This document shows positions 49,601 through 60,800 of a stretch of 64,000 nt of DNA, one piece after another. The first letter of the stretch is position 1. Each line of letters opens with the position of its first letter. A program made the translations under genes and the position numbers. Below the pieces are notes generated by a model. It was not told the origin of the DNA. It saw only the letters and a program-made list of their open reading frames with translations, and made no database searches. Source of the DNA: Phytophthora colocasiae (taxonomy: Eukaryota; Oomycota; Peronosporomycetes; Peronosporales; Peronosporaceae); NCBI GenBank assembly GCA_018806915.1, contig JAGKQI010000031.1:1302001-1366000 (forward strand), read 5' to 3'.

Positions 49601-51429
49601 ACTGTTGGTGAACATGATACAGTTTCTCGGCATCAAGTATCGCGGTTTGGTAGAAAGAGGAAGCGCAATTCCCAATTCAACGACTTTGAACTTAATCTCG
49701 TCACTCCGTGCAAATCCAGTAAGTGGCTACAAGAGTTAAAGAATTCGTGCGGTTCTCAAGCTCGATTACATGCTCGAGATGTTCCGATACCGACTACGTA
49801 CAAAATGGCGGTCAAATCACAGTATGCTGAGCAGTGGAAGGCAGCGATGGAGGAGGAATTAGCTTCGTTGCGTCGACATGGAGTCTGGATTATTGTGGAC
49901 CGAGGCTCGGCTGGGAAGTCAACGGTGATAACTAATCGCTGGGTATTTGCGGTCAAGAAGGATGAGCAAGGCTTTGTAATACGCTTCAAGGCCAGGCTTG
50001 TTATCCATGGATTTAAACAGCTCTTTGGAATCAACTATAACGAGACATTTGCGCCAGTAATTCGATTTGATACAATTCGAGCGGCTGTGTATTTTGCAGT
50101 TCAACGTGGATGGCTGGTTTTGCAGTACGACGTGAAAACAGCGTTTCTTCACGGTACTCTGTCCGAGATTGTCTTTATGGAGCTACCCCAGGGCTGTGGT
50201 TCGCCTGGTAATACCAGAATTTGCAGATTGGTCAAGTCGTTGTACGGTCTTAAACAAGCTCCCCATGTCTGGAACAAAACCCTGCATCGGCATCTCGTGG
50301 CAATTGGATTTACTCGTCTCGAAAGTGATCATGGTCTCTACGCACTACACGAGAATGTGGAGATTACAATGCTGCTTACGGTCTATGTGGACGACTTGCT
50401 CCTCATGGGTACGAGTGAACGCTGCGAATTAATTGCGACTCAATTGGCATCCAGTTTTGAACTAGTTGCTCTTGGACCTGTGAAATATCTGCTTGGGGTC
50501 GAAGTGACAATCGACAGAGAGCTGAACACGATATTCTTTAGCCAAACAGCATATATTGAGGAGCTACTGCGTCGGTTCCACATGAATGACTGTAATGGGG
50601 TTGCAACCCCAGAAAGCAGCTCGACTGAAGTTGTTCGTGAGCAGAATGATAGCAGCCAATCAAGTTCACTACCTTACCGAGAAATTGTTGGAGCACTTCA
50701 GTATCTCGTGTCAGGCTCAAGACCGGACATTGCTCACGTGGTGCGTCGACTCCGGACAATATATGGCCAACTTTGGTACCGATCATTTTGCGCAAGCGAA
50801 GCGCGTCCTAAGGTATCTTAAAAGTACTAAGGACTACGGGCTAAAAATGCAAGTCTCGGGATCTGCTGAGGTGGAACTCCTGAGGCTCAGAAGCCTACAC
50901 AGACGCTGACTACGCCAATGACCAACAGGACCGACAGTCTGTGAGCGGCTATGTCACTATGATTAATGGTAGTGTGGTCTCGTACGGATCACGGAAACAA
51001 GGCCTGAATGCTCAAAGTACGATGGAAGCAGAATATGTAGCCATGAATGAAGGAGCTCGGGACGTCATGTGGTTACGAGGCCTGTGTGACGAGCTGAAGT
51101 GGACATACGATATTCCGACATTGTGGTGCGATAATACGGCGGCTCTATCTCTATCAAAGCGCCCTGGCAAGCACAACGGTAGCAAACATGTAGAGAACCG
51201 CTATCACTACGTGCGCAACCTCGGTGAACGCAAGCTCATTGCAGTACGACACTGTCGTACAGATCAGATGACAGCGGACATCTTTACAAAACCGCTTGCC
51301 CGTATTAAATTTGTGCAGTTCAGAGGTATGCTGGGCGTGTGTCGCCGAGAGCAGGAAGGTGGAGCTACAACTACTGACGGTGGTATCGAGAGCTCGACTA
51401 TGATGGTAGTGATGTTCGCAACCAAATAA
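46669..51429 (+). pseudogene. Copia-3 Gag-Pol with several frameshifts
   Basis: Gag begins MSPNRVTPRL and has a long Ser/Asp-rich region before a basic RGKKRSSRKHSRK block. The frame changes in the 47100-47250 zone, near 47590, between 49075 and 49200, near 50755 and near 50880. The recognisable parts are a zinc knuckle (CSICNQLGHWYREC), protease (WCLDSGAQVNI), integrase (HSDQGGEFDN, ENGIVERANG), reverse transcriptase (YVDDLLLMG) and RNase H (AQSTMEAEYVAMNE). All domains are present, so only small indels break it. It is a close relative of Copia-1. Confidence 0.9.
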
Positions 51430-51666
51430 CAAATCACGAGGGTCGTGAGGTGGACGAAGGTCGTCACCAATTCTACAGTCGTAAAGTTTGTGGGCAGTGT
51501 TCTACGCGATGTTCGTGGCACGAAGTTCGTGCGCGTGTACTAGTATCTCTTGTGATGTTCATGAGATGATGGTGAACGAAGGTCGTCTCACCAGTGATAA
51601 TCACAGTTGACGTTCGTCATCTCCAGTTGCGATAGTCGCTTGCTGGACAACGCGAGCAAGGGGGAG

Positions 51667-51894
51667 TGTCGGAGTACTACTCCTATTACTATTGATATGC
51701 TCGCTGTTGATAAGATCTCTAGGTTGCATGCTATAAATATACATTGGGTCGGTGCGACTTGTGCCTCTTGAGCTAGAGAGCGGCATCACTTCCAGTTCCG
51801 CCACCTCCTGCCCAAGCAGCACAAGTCTAGACCCGGAGGCTTTGCTACCTCCCTCTCGTGTTCTTCCTACCTCTGCAATGACCATCAATCGACA
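51667..51894 (+). repeat. Copia-3 3' LTR
   Basis: Partner of 46437-46664, followed by the TCTTC duplication. Confidence 0.95.
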
Positions 51895-51899
51895 TCTTC

Positions 51900-53261
51900 C
51901 ACTGCGAGGCATGCTTTCTGAGCTGTGGTATGAACTCGTGAAGCAAACATTTCTACCAGAAATGACTGGTTTTGGTAGCTTTGGCTTTTGCTCAGATTTA
52001 ATGTTGTTTTAAATAAACGATCGTTAACGTGTGATTGGCTAATATGATAGTGTGAACTAAGACATATCCATGAATAAAGACATCTCTTATGCGGTACAGC
52101 GCTCCGGCTTCGAGCATTCGCCGCTACGGAGGTGATGCGCCGTCCCGGACCTCTGCGTGGTCCGCACTTGAGGCGGCCACCACGCCAGGCTGGCGGCCAG
52201 CGTCGAGTTCATCATCGCGGCCGGCTATATCCATGAGCAGAGACGCTGGTTCACATTTCTGCGCTCTCAAATGCTCGGATTATGGATTGCGTTCGCTCGG
52301 CGACTTCTTTTTTTCGCTAATCATGCTTTTAAGTCCTGGGCTTGGATCTGCAGGAGACGTTGGCCAGCTCGAACAGTACTGTACATGCATTAAGTATCTG
52401 CTTCTGTTCGTACATGTAAGGCAATGCCCAATTCAAGAAAAATGTGCACGCATCTCACTGTAATGCTGTTTGTCTGCCCATATTAACGTGTCTGTCTCGT
52501 GGGAGTAAAGTCCCCATCGACTCAGATCAATCGGCGGTACATGTATCAGTGCAATTTAACACGAGAAACGGACATGTACATTCTGATGTTCCTTATCGAC
52601 CGCTGCGTGCTGACCAACCATCTAGAGCGAGTGTACTTGACCACAGCCAATTCAAGTCAGCACATTGGCGTGCTCGTACATGTATCAGCACTTTTGACCT
52701 CTCTCGAGCAAGCTATGGCGCCAGTGCAACTCCATCCCAACGCCTTCGCATGGCCGCCACCCACTCCACCGAGAGCATCGAAGCAGCTCCAAGTGTCGAC
52801 GAATCGACTGGTCCCCACGCTTTCCCTTCTTTTTCTCATCCGCGCAGTTTTACCTGTCTATTGTAAATATCACAATACGAACTCACTCTCGCTCTTTTTG
52901 CTCGCCAGTCTCATTTGGCAATTGGATTGATTGACAGGCAGCACCCGATCCGCTTCGCTACGCCTTGCGCGCACGCTCGCCCTACGCTTCCTTGGCGCTC
53001 CAGACTTGGTGACAAAGGAATTCCGTCCTGGGCCTTCATTTTCTAGTGGAAACGCGGCGCGTTGACGCAAATCTCGTGGGCAGAGAGACGCCGCCGGCCA
53101 GTCGTTAACCCCGAGCAAAAAGACCCAGGAAGAGACGCAACAGCCGCAGCCAGCAGCAGGCCTTCAGCCTGGTGTTAGCCAACGCCACGGGCCGCAGCAA
53201 TAGCAAAGAACACAGTGTGAGAGTTCGAGAGCAATCACCGCTCGTCTATTGTGTCCAGCCC
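51900..53261. other. Intergenic DNA right of Copia-3
   Basis: No gene is supported. It holds the right arm of the possible MITE (52076-52097) and the promoter region of the next gene. Confidence 0.5.
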
Positions 53262-54404
53262 ATGACCACGCGCCACAGACACACACAGGACAGACCTATG
53301 GCCAATAGCAGTCAGAGGATGGCGCTAAACGCCAACAAGAACAAGAACTGGCGCGCCAATTACTTGCGCGCGCTCAACATCTTCACACCGGACTTGGCCA
53401 CGTCGACGCGCGGCCGGTACGGCCCTGCTGATGCCGGTCGACGCACAGGTTCAAGCCAACAGGCTCAACCGGGACGTTCCGAGGTTTCCAGTCGTCGACG
53501 GCCAGTAGCTACAGATACAGTTGAAGAGACGGCGCGTCGCTCCAGTAGTAACAATAGCAGAGGACGCTCGTCTGTGTCGACGTCGACGTCGGCTAGGCAA
53601 AGCAGCAGCCGATCGGGTTCGTCGTCCAGAAGCAGACGGGGGACGTCTCCCTCCGAGGAGAAGAACTCGTCGTACGTGTTCGGCCTGCGCTCTCATCTTT
53701 TCCGAGCGCGAAGACTGCCGACCAGGAACGATGTGGTGGTGGAACGCGTGTCCGCGCCAATTGAGATCCCTACAGGTTCTTCTGTCTCTTCACCAACGGC
53801 CATCCCGTCACGTGGGGACAAGTTGTTGGAGAGGAGGGATTCAGAGACCCATCGACGACGGGGAAGCAGCAATGATTTCCAGAATTCGAACGACCCCAAA
53901 CAGCCTATGCAGCTATTGTCGTGGGAAGAACCGTCCGTGATGTTAGGCAGTGGAGGCTGGCCGTTGGAGAGTGAGAAGCGCAACAACAACAACATCGGAT
54001 TAGCTATCCAGGTGAATAGGAACGATGGTAGGGCGAGGAGATCTTCACGACCGTATTCAGGCCCTAAGGTCATCGCAGAGGAGTGCGAGGATACGGAGGA
54101 AGAGGATCTGGACGGGTTGACCAACACAGAAGACGATGAAGACGACGACATATTTAAGATGGAGTTCGAAGGCGACTCCAAGGCCAGTAATAACGTATTT
54201 AGGGAGCGAACGACCAAGAACAAGCGGCTCGAAAATCTGCGGCAGCGGCGACCTGGAGGTTTCGATGACTTTGACGACGAGGAAGACGATGTGGTGACGC
54301 CGTTGTCCGCCTCGTTCGTTCCACCGCACCAAATGGTGGAACGCGGGTGCTTCTCGCTGGGATTGCGAGACGAGCTCAAGCGGAAACCTGGCGTGCACAC
54401 TTAA
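53262..54404 (+). CDS. Low-complexity orphan protein
   Basis: From ATG 53262 the protein has 380 residues; an alternative ATG is at 53298, and the open frame runs upstream only from a GTG. I recognise no domain. A basic N-terminal part (NKNWRANYLRALNIFTPD) is followed by a long Ser/Arg-rich stretch (SSSRSGSSSRSRRGTS), a patch GLRSHLFRARRLPTR, an acidic zone (EDTEEEDLDGLTNTEDDEDD), and a more ordered C-terminus (PPHQMVERGCFSLGLRDELK). Composition suggests a nuclear or RNA-associated protein, but that is only inference. It is convergent with the cyclase-4 remnant. Confidence 0.7.
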   Translation: MTTRHRHTQDRPMANSSQRMALNANKNKNWRANYLRALNIFTPDLATSTRGRYGPADAGRRTGSSQQAQPGRSEVSSRRRPVATDTVEETARRSSSNNSRGRSSVSTSTSARQSSSRSGSSSRSRRGTSPSEEKNSSYVFGLRSHLFRARRLPTRNDVVVERVSAPIEIPTGSSVSSPTAIPSRGDKLLERRDSETHRRRGSSNDFQNSNDPKQPMQLLSWEEPSVMLGSGGWPLESEKRNNNNIGLAIQVNRNDGRARRSSRPYSGPKVIAEECEDTEEEDLDGLTNTEDDEDDDIFKMEFEGDSKASNNVFRERTTKNKRLENLRQRRPGGFDDFDDEEDDVVTPLSASFVPPHQMVERGCFSLGLRDELKRKPGVHT

Positions 54405-54606
54405 GCGTTGCAGCTTGTATCGCGGTTAGTTTTTAGTTGAGCAAATTGTTTCCAAGCTCCATAGGGGGAAGAGAACGAGTTCATTTGAGACCGCAACAGG
54501 CTCTCGATCAAAATATAAATGAAAATGTTAGACGCATTGTAGAATACTTGACACACGACACGAACATCTAAAACTATGGTACAGGATCTTAAACTACAGA
54601 CAACAG
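54405..54606. other. Convergent spacer
   Basis: 202 bases between two 3' ends. No gene is seen. Confidence 0.6.
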
Positions 54607-55643
54607 TTAGGATCTGGAAAAACTATCTTGACGAGGAGTACGAGGTGTGTGAAACCACGACGCAGGTGACCCAATAGGCGTTTCCAGTCCGCTCTCCAAT
54701 ATCGTAGAGCCCGAAGCGGATCTGCCGGCGAAGTGCGGGATGCGGCTGTTCTGGTCTTGTGCGAAAATCTTCTTTCGTCGGGCTAATTCTTCCGGTAAAA
54801 CCTCATACACAGCCACGTGCATATTCACCTGAGGTACCAAGTACTCGCACAGGTAGTCGACTGAGTAATCCATGGGTAAAGCGTCTTTGTTGGTCATTAA
54901 CCAGTCGGCAATTCGTCGCGTGATGAGGATTTGACCACCAGCTCCGACGTCACTCACCTCGCTGGCAATAACCTCTGACGCTCCGGTGTAAACTGTTTTA
55001 CCCGTGACAGCGTGAGGACTGTGGTGAAGGTGGCCGTCCGAGCCCATGGCGTCGTGAATTCCCATTCTCACTCGAAGTCCACGGAAAATCACACGATGAC
55101 CTGCTCGTCGCTTCTTGGTCGATGGAACGAGACCGTGGAGCTCCTTTGGCCAGTCCGCAGCAAGTAGTTGAAGCTGAACGTCCATACAGTACGAAACTGC
55201 TTCACGAATCGTGTGGAAAGCGAGTTGGAATGAGTCTCCCGCTGTGGTGATCTCGTACCCTCTATAAGGAGTCAAAAGAGACCGAAGCGTGTCGTCATGC
55301 ACTTGAATTGCTCGTTGCATCACTTTGCCGTCTTCGATACCCCACAACGCACTGGAAGACTCGATGTCCGTGACGACGAAGACCGGATTCAAAACAGGAG
55401 GGTCCACGGATTCACCTGCGTCGTGCATACAAGGAACTTCTCCACGGTTCGATTCCACTACGAGTTGTACGAGCATTTCATCTGGGATGCAACAGCCACA
55501 GAACCGCAACGTACACGGTAGACTGCAGCCCGTACAAAGTGCCAAGGCGAGACCCGTAGCATTGTACATGACTTGACTTAGGCCGATGTAACTCAACGTA
55601 GCTTCATCACGAGGTGTGTACACGTACGTGAAGAGCGAAGTAG

Positions 55644-55878
55644 TGTTAAGGTTGTACACATCTGCCGTATCACGTCGCAGATTGTGTACTATACACAAAG
55701 GCAACTTGTACATGACAAGTGCAGTGTCGAATCTTCGCGAACGAATGATCAAGTTTATCAGGGTTCTAGATGCTAGAAGTTCGAACCAGGCAATGAAGTA
55801 GTGTACAGTGATATAGCTCACTTTCCATTTTACCATCGCAATAACAAGTTGAGATTGATATCGACATACATTGTTTAA
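55644..55878 (+). repeat. Copia-4 5' LTR
   Basis: 235 bp, TG to AA ends, identical by eye to 61887-62121. Confidence 0.92.
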
Positions 55879-55892
55879 GGTTATGAGCCCAA
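55879..55892 (+). other. Copia-4 primer-binding site, half-tRNA type
   Basis: GGTTATGAGCCCAA matches the initiator tRNA-Met anticodon arm. The gag ATG (55883-55885, MSPKTLGPND) lies inside it. Confidence 0.8.
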
Positions 55893-56270
55893 AAACGCTC
55901 GGCCCGAACGATGTCCTACAAGACGATAACTACTTCCTGTGGGAATTCAACGCTAGGATGGCGTTAGCGCGCAAGAACCTACTCAGTCATGTGCAAGTCA
56001 AGTCGGAGAATGCGATGGAGCCACGCTCGGCAGAGTGGGAAGCCTCCGACATGAAGGCTCTGGGCATTCTGGTTCAGTTGCTCAGCCCCAAGTACCAAAC
56101 GATGGTTAGAGAGGCGTCGACAGCGCGCGAGGCGTGGGAGACGCTACGGACATTCTTCGTGCAGAAGAATCTTCACAACCGTGTACAGCTGCGTAAGCAG
56201 CTACATGACTTCGAGATGGCCCCCGGTGAAAACTTAATGGACCACTTAATGCAATTTGAGGACCTCTGTA

Positions 56271-57880
56271 CAGTGCGCGCGGAAAATATAGCCGAAAACT
56301 CGGGTTTTTGCATTATTTTGTCAAATCAAACGCTTTGAAGCCAAGCGTTTTAGCCAATAACAAGCAGTTCTTGGCGGTCATTTTGCGGTGCCGCTTGCGT
56401 CAATCGGACTTGTGGGGGCCAAGCTACAGTCGAAAATCTACCGGGAGCGGGGGAGTCCAAGCGCGAAAAAGATAGACCAGGTAAGTGTTTATTTGTCCGA
56501 CAGTGTTATTAGAGTCAATTAAGTGTTCTAATCTATTGCTACTGCTTCTTTAGTAATCAATCTTGCGGCCGTCGGCCTTGTGGACTTTTAGGCAGCGAGT
56601 TTTCATCGAGCGAACAAGACTTTCCAACGTTGACACAGGTATCGCGTTCCAGGCGGTCTTGATAGCCTCGATCAGCTCGCTCTTACGGTCATATTGCTTC
56701 CCGTTGATGTATACAGCCCGAGCAAGAATTCCCCACAGATTTTCGATAGGATTTAGGTCTGGAGACTTGGCCGGCCACCACATCACCTTGACTTTGTTGT
56801 CCTTCAAAAACTCTTTAGCAACTTTTGCAGTGTGGATGGAGGCGTTATCTTGTTGAAATTCAAATCGTAGGCCGTGATTCAAGTGCGCAAAAGGAAACAA
56901 ATAGTCCCCCAGCGTGTCGATGTACTTTTCTGCGTTCTGCTTGCCTTCTAGGAAAGCCAGATCAGACTTACCCTTGGCACTAAAAGCCCCCCAAATGAAC
57001 ACGCCCCCACCACCCGACTGACGCTTAGAGAATATCTGCTTGTCCTTTCTTAGATCTCTCCAATAGTATTGGTAGCCATCAGGGCCATCGAGGTTAAATT
57101 TCTTCTCGTCTGAGAAGATTACATGTCCCCATTTGTCGCCGTGTTCAACATGTTGAAGTGCCCACTTCAACCTGGCTGCAATGTGCGCAGCCGTGAGCAC
57201 AGGGCTCGACACTCTCTTCTCGTGGACCATGTTCTCGGAGTTGTGTAACACCTCCTGCACCCGACGGACCGAGATGGGCAGCTGCAGCCCGTCTTTGAGC
57301 TGCCTAGCGCTCACACTAGTCTTTGATGCCTCACGAAGGAGACGACGCTCAGCAGCAATAGTCAGCTTTCTGGGCCTTCCTGAGCTCTTCTTCGAGCCAT
57401 ACGACTCTGGATCATTCAGGAAGCTTTTTACGACCTTCCATGACCGCCCTACACGTGCTGCGATAGCGCTGACGGACAGCCCGCACTCTTGGTGAGCGAG
57501 AATCTTACCCTTCTCGATGTCTGTTAACGGCTTGCCTCTCCCCATCTACAGAAATCAACAAGAAGCCCACCATTAGCAACCACCGGTTAGGACATCTACA
57601 CGCTGCGATAAGAGACGCTAAAACGCGTAGATGGCGGCGAAGGCGACGTCAAACTGGAGCAAACGCCCACCTGGTCTATCTTTTTCGCGCTTGGACTCCC
57701 CCGCTCCCGGTAGATTTTTGACTGTAGCTTGGCCCCCACAAGTCCGATTGACGCAAGCGGCACCGCAAAATGACCGCCAAGAACTGCTTGTTATTGGCTA
57801 AAACGCTTGGCTTCAAAGCGTTTGATTTGACAAAATAATGCAAAACCCCGAGTTTTCGGCTATATTTTCCGCGCGCACTG
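56271..57880 (-). mobile_element. Intact Tc1 element nested in Copia-4
   Basis: The 1610-bp element has 212-bp terminal inverted repeats (56271-56482 and 57669-57880) with about two mismatches, beginning CAGTGCGCGCGG. The duplication is TA (56269-56270 and 57881-57882). It interrupts Copia-4 Gag so precisely that removal restores the frame. The transposase frame is open, so it may still be active. Confidence 0.94.
56550..57545 (-). CDS. Tc1-family transposase (DD34E)
   Basis: The 331-residue enzyme cuts and pastes the element at TA sites. Two helix-turn-helix units form the N-terminal DNA-binding region: LTDIEKGKILAHQECGLSVS with AARVGRSWKVVKSFL, and RKLTIAAERRLLREASK with SVRRVQEVL. The catalytic triad is visible: Asp in VIFSDEKKFNL, Asp in FQQDNASIHT, and Glu in SPDLNPIENLW, with 34 residues between the last two (DD34E, the Tc1 signature). 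Length is normal for the family and no stop interrupts it. Confidence 0.95.
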   Translation of the reverse strand: MGRGKPLTDIEKGKILAHQECGLSVSAIAARVGRSWKVVKSFLNDPESYGSKKSSGRPRKLTIAAERRLLREASKTSVSARQLKDGLQLPISVRRVQEVLHNSENMVHEKRVSSPVLTAAHIAARLKWALQHVEHGDKWGHVIFSDEKKFNLDGPDGYQYYWRDLRKDKQIFSKRQSGGGGVFIWGAFSAKGKSDLAFLEGKQNAEKYIDTLGDYLFPFAHLNHGLRFEFQQDNASIHTAKVAKEFLKDNKVKVMWWPAKSPDLNPIENLWGILARAVYINGKQYDRKSELIEAIKTAWNAIPVSTLESLVRSMKTRCLKVHKADGRKIDY

Positions 57881-60800
57881 TATAAGGCTGACCGGTGTGG
57901 GCGAGACAGTGACGGATGACGAGAAACTAGTTATTCTGTTGGGGAGTTTGCCAGCTGAGTATGATAGGATGATTAAAATTATCGAGGCGCATGGGTCGGT
58001 GACGCTGCTTGGCGCAAAGGAGATGCTACGACGCGAATATGAAACTTTGAAGAAACGAGAGAAACAAAAAGGAGCATTTAAGGCGGTTGCGCAGCTTGCG
58101 AACAAGGGTCGCAATCGTAATGACATGGGGTACCGTAGTGGTGCTCGAGACCAGGGAGGTCGTGGACGCCATAGCAGGGGACGAGGTCAGCAGCGTGACC
58201 AACAACGGAAGGAATCACGCTTTAGAGGAAGATGCTTCGAGTGCAATGAATTTGGACACAAACGTGCCGATTGCCCCCAACAACGCAAGGACTTTGGTGA
58301 TAACTCCGGTGAAGTCGTATTTTCGGTTAATGATTGCAAGCATGCATCAAGTTGGCTGCTAGATAGTGGCGCCAGCTCACACATGAGCTTTGCACGAGAG
58401 GAGTTCTGTCAATATCGGCAATTGAGCGCCCCAATGACTGTTACCGTGGCAAACGGGCAACAGCTGCAAGTTTGTGGTGTTGGCTCAGTGCGTTTTGCAA
58501 TGGAAGACTTCCAAACTGTGAAACTGACAGATGTATTGTATGTCCCACGTCTGGACAGGAAGCTTCTTTCAATTGCAGCTTTAGTCGCAAAAGGTGCTGA
58601 GGTTTTATTCCAGAAGGACCACTGTGATATTCGCCTCAGTGGGAAATTGATCGCGCGTGTGCGCAAGGAAGGGAAGCTGTTTCCATGGCCAGCGCGGAGT
58701 GTCGCTGGAGAAGCGAAGCAACCACAAGAAGATGAAGTGGCGGCCGCATCCGTGGGCTCGGCAGACGCGCAATTATGGCACGCCCGGCTTGGACACATTT
58801 CAGCCGCAAGGATGTCAAGTGTGGCGCGTACGGCTAATGGTGTGTCAGTTTCGAACAGCGAAGTGATCGAGCAAGATTTATGCGAGGGTTGCGCTATGGG
58901 GAAACTCTCTGTGAGAGGATTCGCTCGTCAGTCATGAAGCACTGTCAAGACAACAAAATTGCTCGAACTGGTACATTCGGACGTGATGGGACCGATGCGA
59001 TCAACTTCCAAGGGTGGAGCACGATTTGTAGTGACTTTTATCGACGATTTCTCCAGATACGTGCATGTATTTCTGCTATCATCGAAAGCCCAGGTATTCA
59101 AGAGCTTCGTGGAATACAAGAATCTAGTTGAGAAGCAAACAGGAGAGCGGCTGCTGTGTCTTCGGAGCGACAACGGCACAGAGTACATCAACAAACAGTT
59201 TCACAAATTTTCTAGCGAGCATGGTATCGTACAGCAAACCAGCGCTCCCTACAGCCCCCAGCAAAACGGACTCGCTGAAAGGATGAATCGAACCATCGTC
59301 AAAATGGCCAGATCCATGGTGCACTACATGGCACTAGACTTGGAATGGTGGGGAGAAGCAGTTCGTACAGCAGTCTACACAATCAACAGGCTGCCAAACA
59401 CTGCTCGACCCTCTGTATCGCCGTTCGAGACGTTTTACGGCAAGAAACCAGAACTTTCACACTTTCGTGTGTTCGGGGCACGTGGGTTCGTGCATGTAGA
59501 CAAGTCAAAACGATCGAAATGGGACCCCAAGGCACATCACTGTATCCTTCTGGGATACTCAGAGACGTCTAAAGCATACCGCGTCTGGGACTTGGAGGCG
59601 GAACGCGTGGTGACGACTCGTACGGTTCTTCTGAATGAGCGTCCACCCGCTTCTCATTGCAACGCGTATTCAGATGGAAAAACCCGGGAGCACGTGATGC
59701 AATGGAGCATCTTTGACGACGAAGACTCGAGTTCACCTACGGCATCGCCTTCACCAGCTCCTGATACAACTATGGAGGTTGATGTTGAACAAGCAACAGA
59801 AAATCCTGAGGAAATGGATGTTGATCAGGTTGGTGATGATGTGCCTCAGCAAGCTTCTAACTCAATCATACCCCACCACGCTACTACCAATGACGATGGA
59901 CTTCGCTCTGTGTCGTGTCCACGTCAGGTTCGGATTGAATCAGATTCGCTACCACCAGTATCCAGTCTGACTCGAACAACAAGTTTGGTCCCGTTGTCGA
60001 GAGGGGGAGAGCAGTTGGTTCTCAGTGGTGGATTGCCCCAACGGACGCAGAGACCTGTTCCTGGTGGTTTATTAGACACCTCATCCTCGATTGTGGAGGT
60101 ACCCGCACCAGATAGCCAAGCTCCTTACAATGCGACAGGTGGGACGGCCTTGACGTATCATGCTCCCGCACTACTCGAAAATGGACCTGCTACAGAGAAT
60201 ATTGAGGCTTCATCTGACAGTGTAAGCAGTGATGAAGAAGAGCCCGATGCCAAGCGGCAGCGTGTGGACGATGGATATGAGATCGCACTGGCGGCTGTCG
60301 AGTTACCACGTAGCTATCGTGAAGCTATTGAGTCCCCTGAGCATGATGAATGGAAGAAGGCTATGAGAGCGGAGCTGCGAGCCCACTTTCGCAATCATAC
60401 CTGGGATCTCGTGCGGAAACCACATGGAGTCAAAGTTATTGGACACAAGTGGGTATTTGCTATTAAACGTGACGAAAATGGCGCTATTGTGCGATATAAA
60501 GCACGGCTGGTGGCCCTGGGGTGTTTGCAGACATTTGGAGTAGACTACACCGACACGATTCGCCGGTTGCGAGTATGAACACTGTTCGAACCTTTCTTGC
60601 TGTGTGCTGCTGCCTGAACTACTTTGTGAAGCAGTATGACATTGAGACGGCATTCCTCAACGGTGACCTAGATGAAGTCGTGTACATGACAGCGCCAGCA
60701 GGAATGAAAGTACCAAAGGGAATGGTATGTGTACTACGCAGAAGTCTATACGGGCTCAAGCAGGCTGCAGCAGTTTGGTACCGGACTATTCGAGACGTTT

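Larger units (their letters stand above)
46437..51894 (+). mobile_element. Frameshifted Copia retrotransposon (Copia-3)
   Basis: The element is 5458 bp with apparently identical 228-bp LTRs (46437-46664 and 51667-51894; TGTCGGAG to ATCGACA). The 5-bp duplication is TCTTC (46432-46436 and 51895-51899). The polypurine tract AAGGGGGAG lies at 51658-51666, and the primer-binding site GGTTATGAGCCCAA at 46665. Identical LTRs with several frameshifts mean either that a dead copy was moved by another element or that the assembly has indel errors. Confidence 0.95.
46009..52097. mobile_element. Possible MITE interrupted by Copia-3
   Basis: Arms at 46009-46030 (GTACCGCATAAGAGATGTCT) and 52076-52097 (its reverse complement) match at 21 of 22 bases. 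With Copia-3 and one target copy removed the enclosed DNA is about 625 bp. No transposase and no clear duplication are seen, so the family is unknown. Confidence 0.4.
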
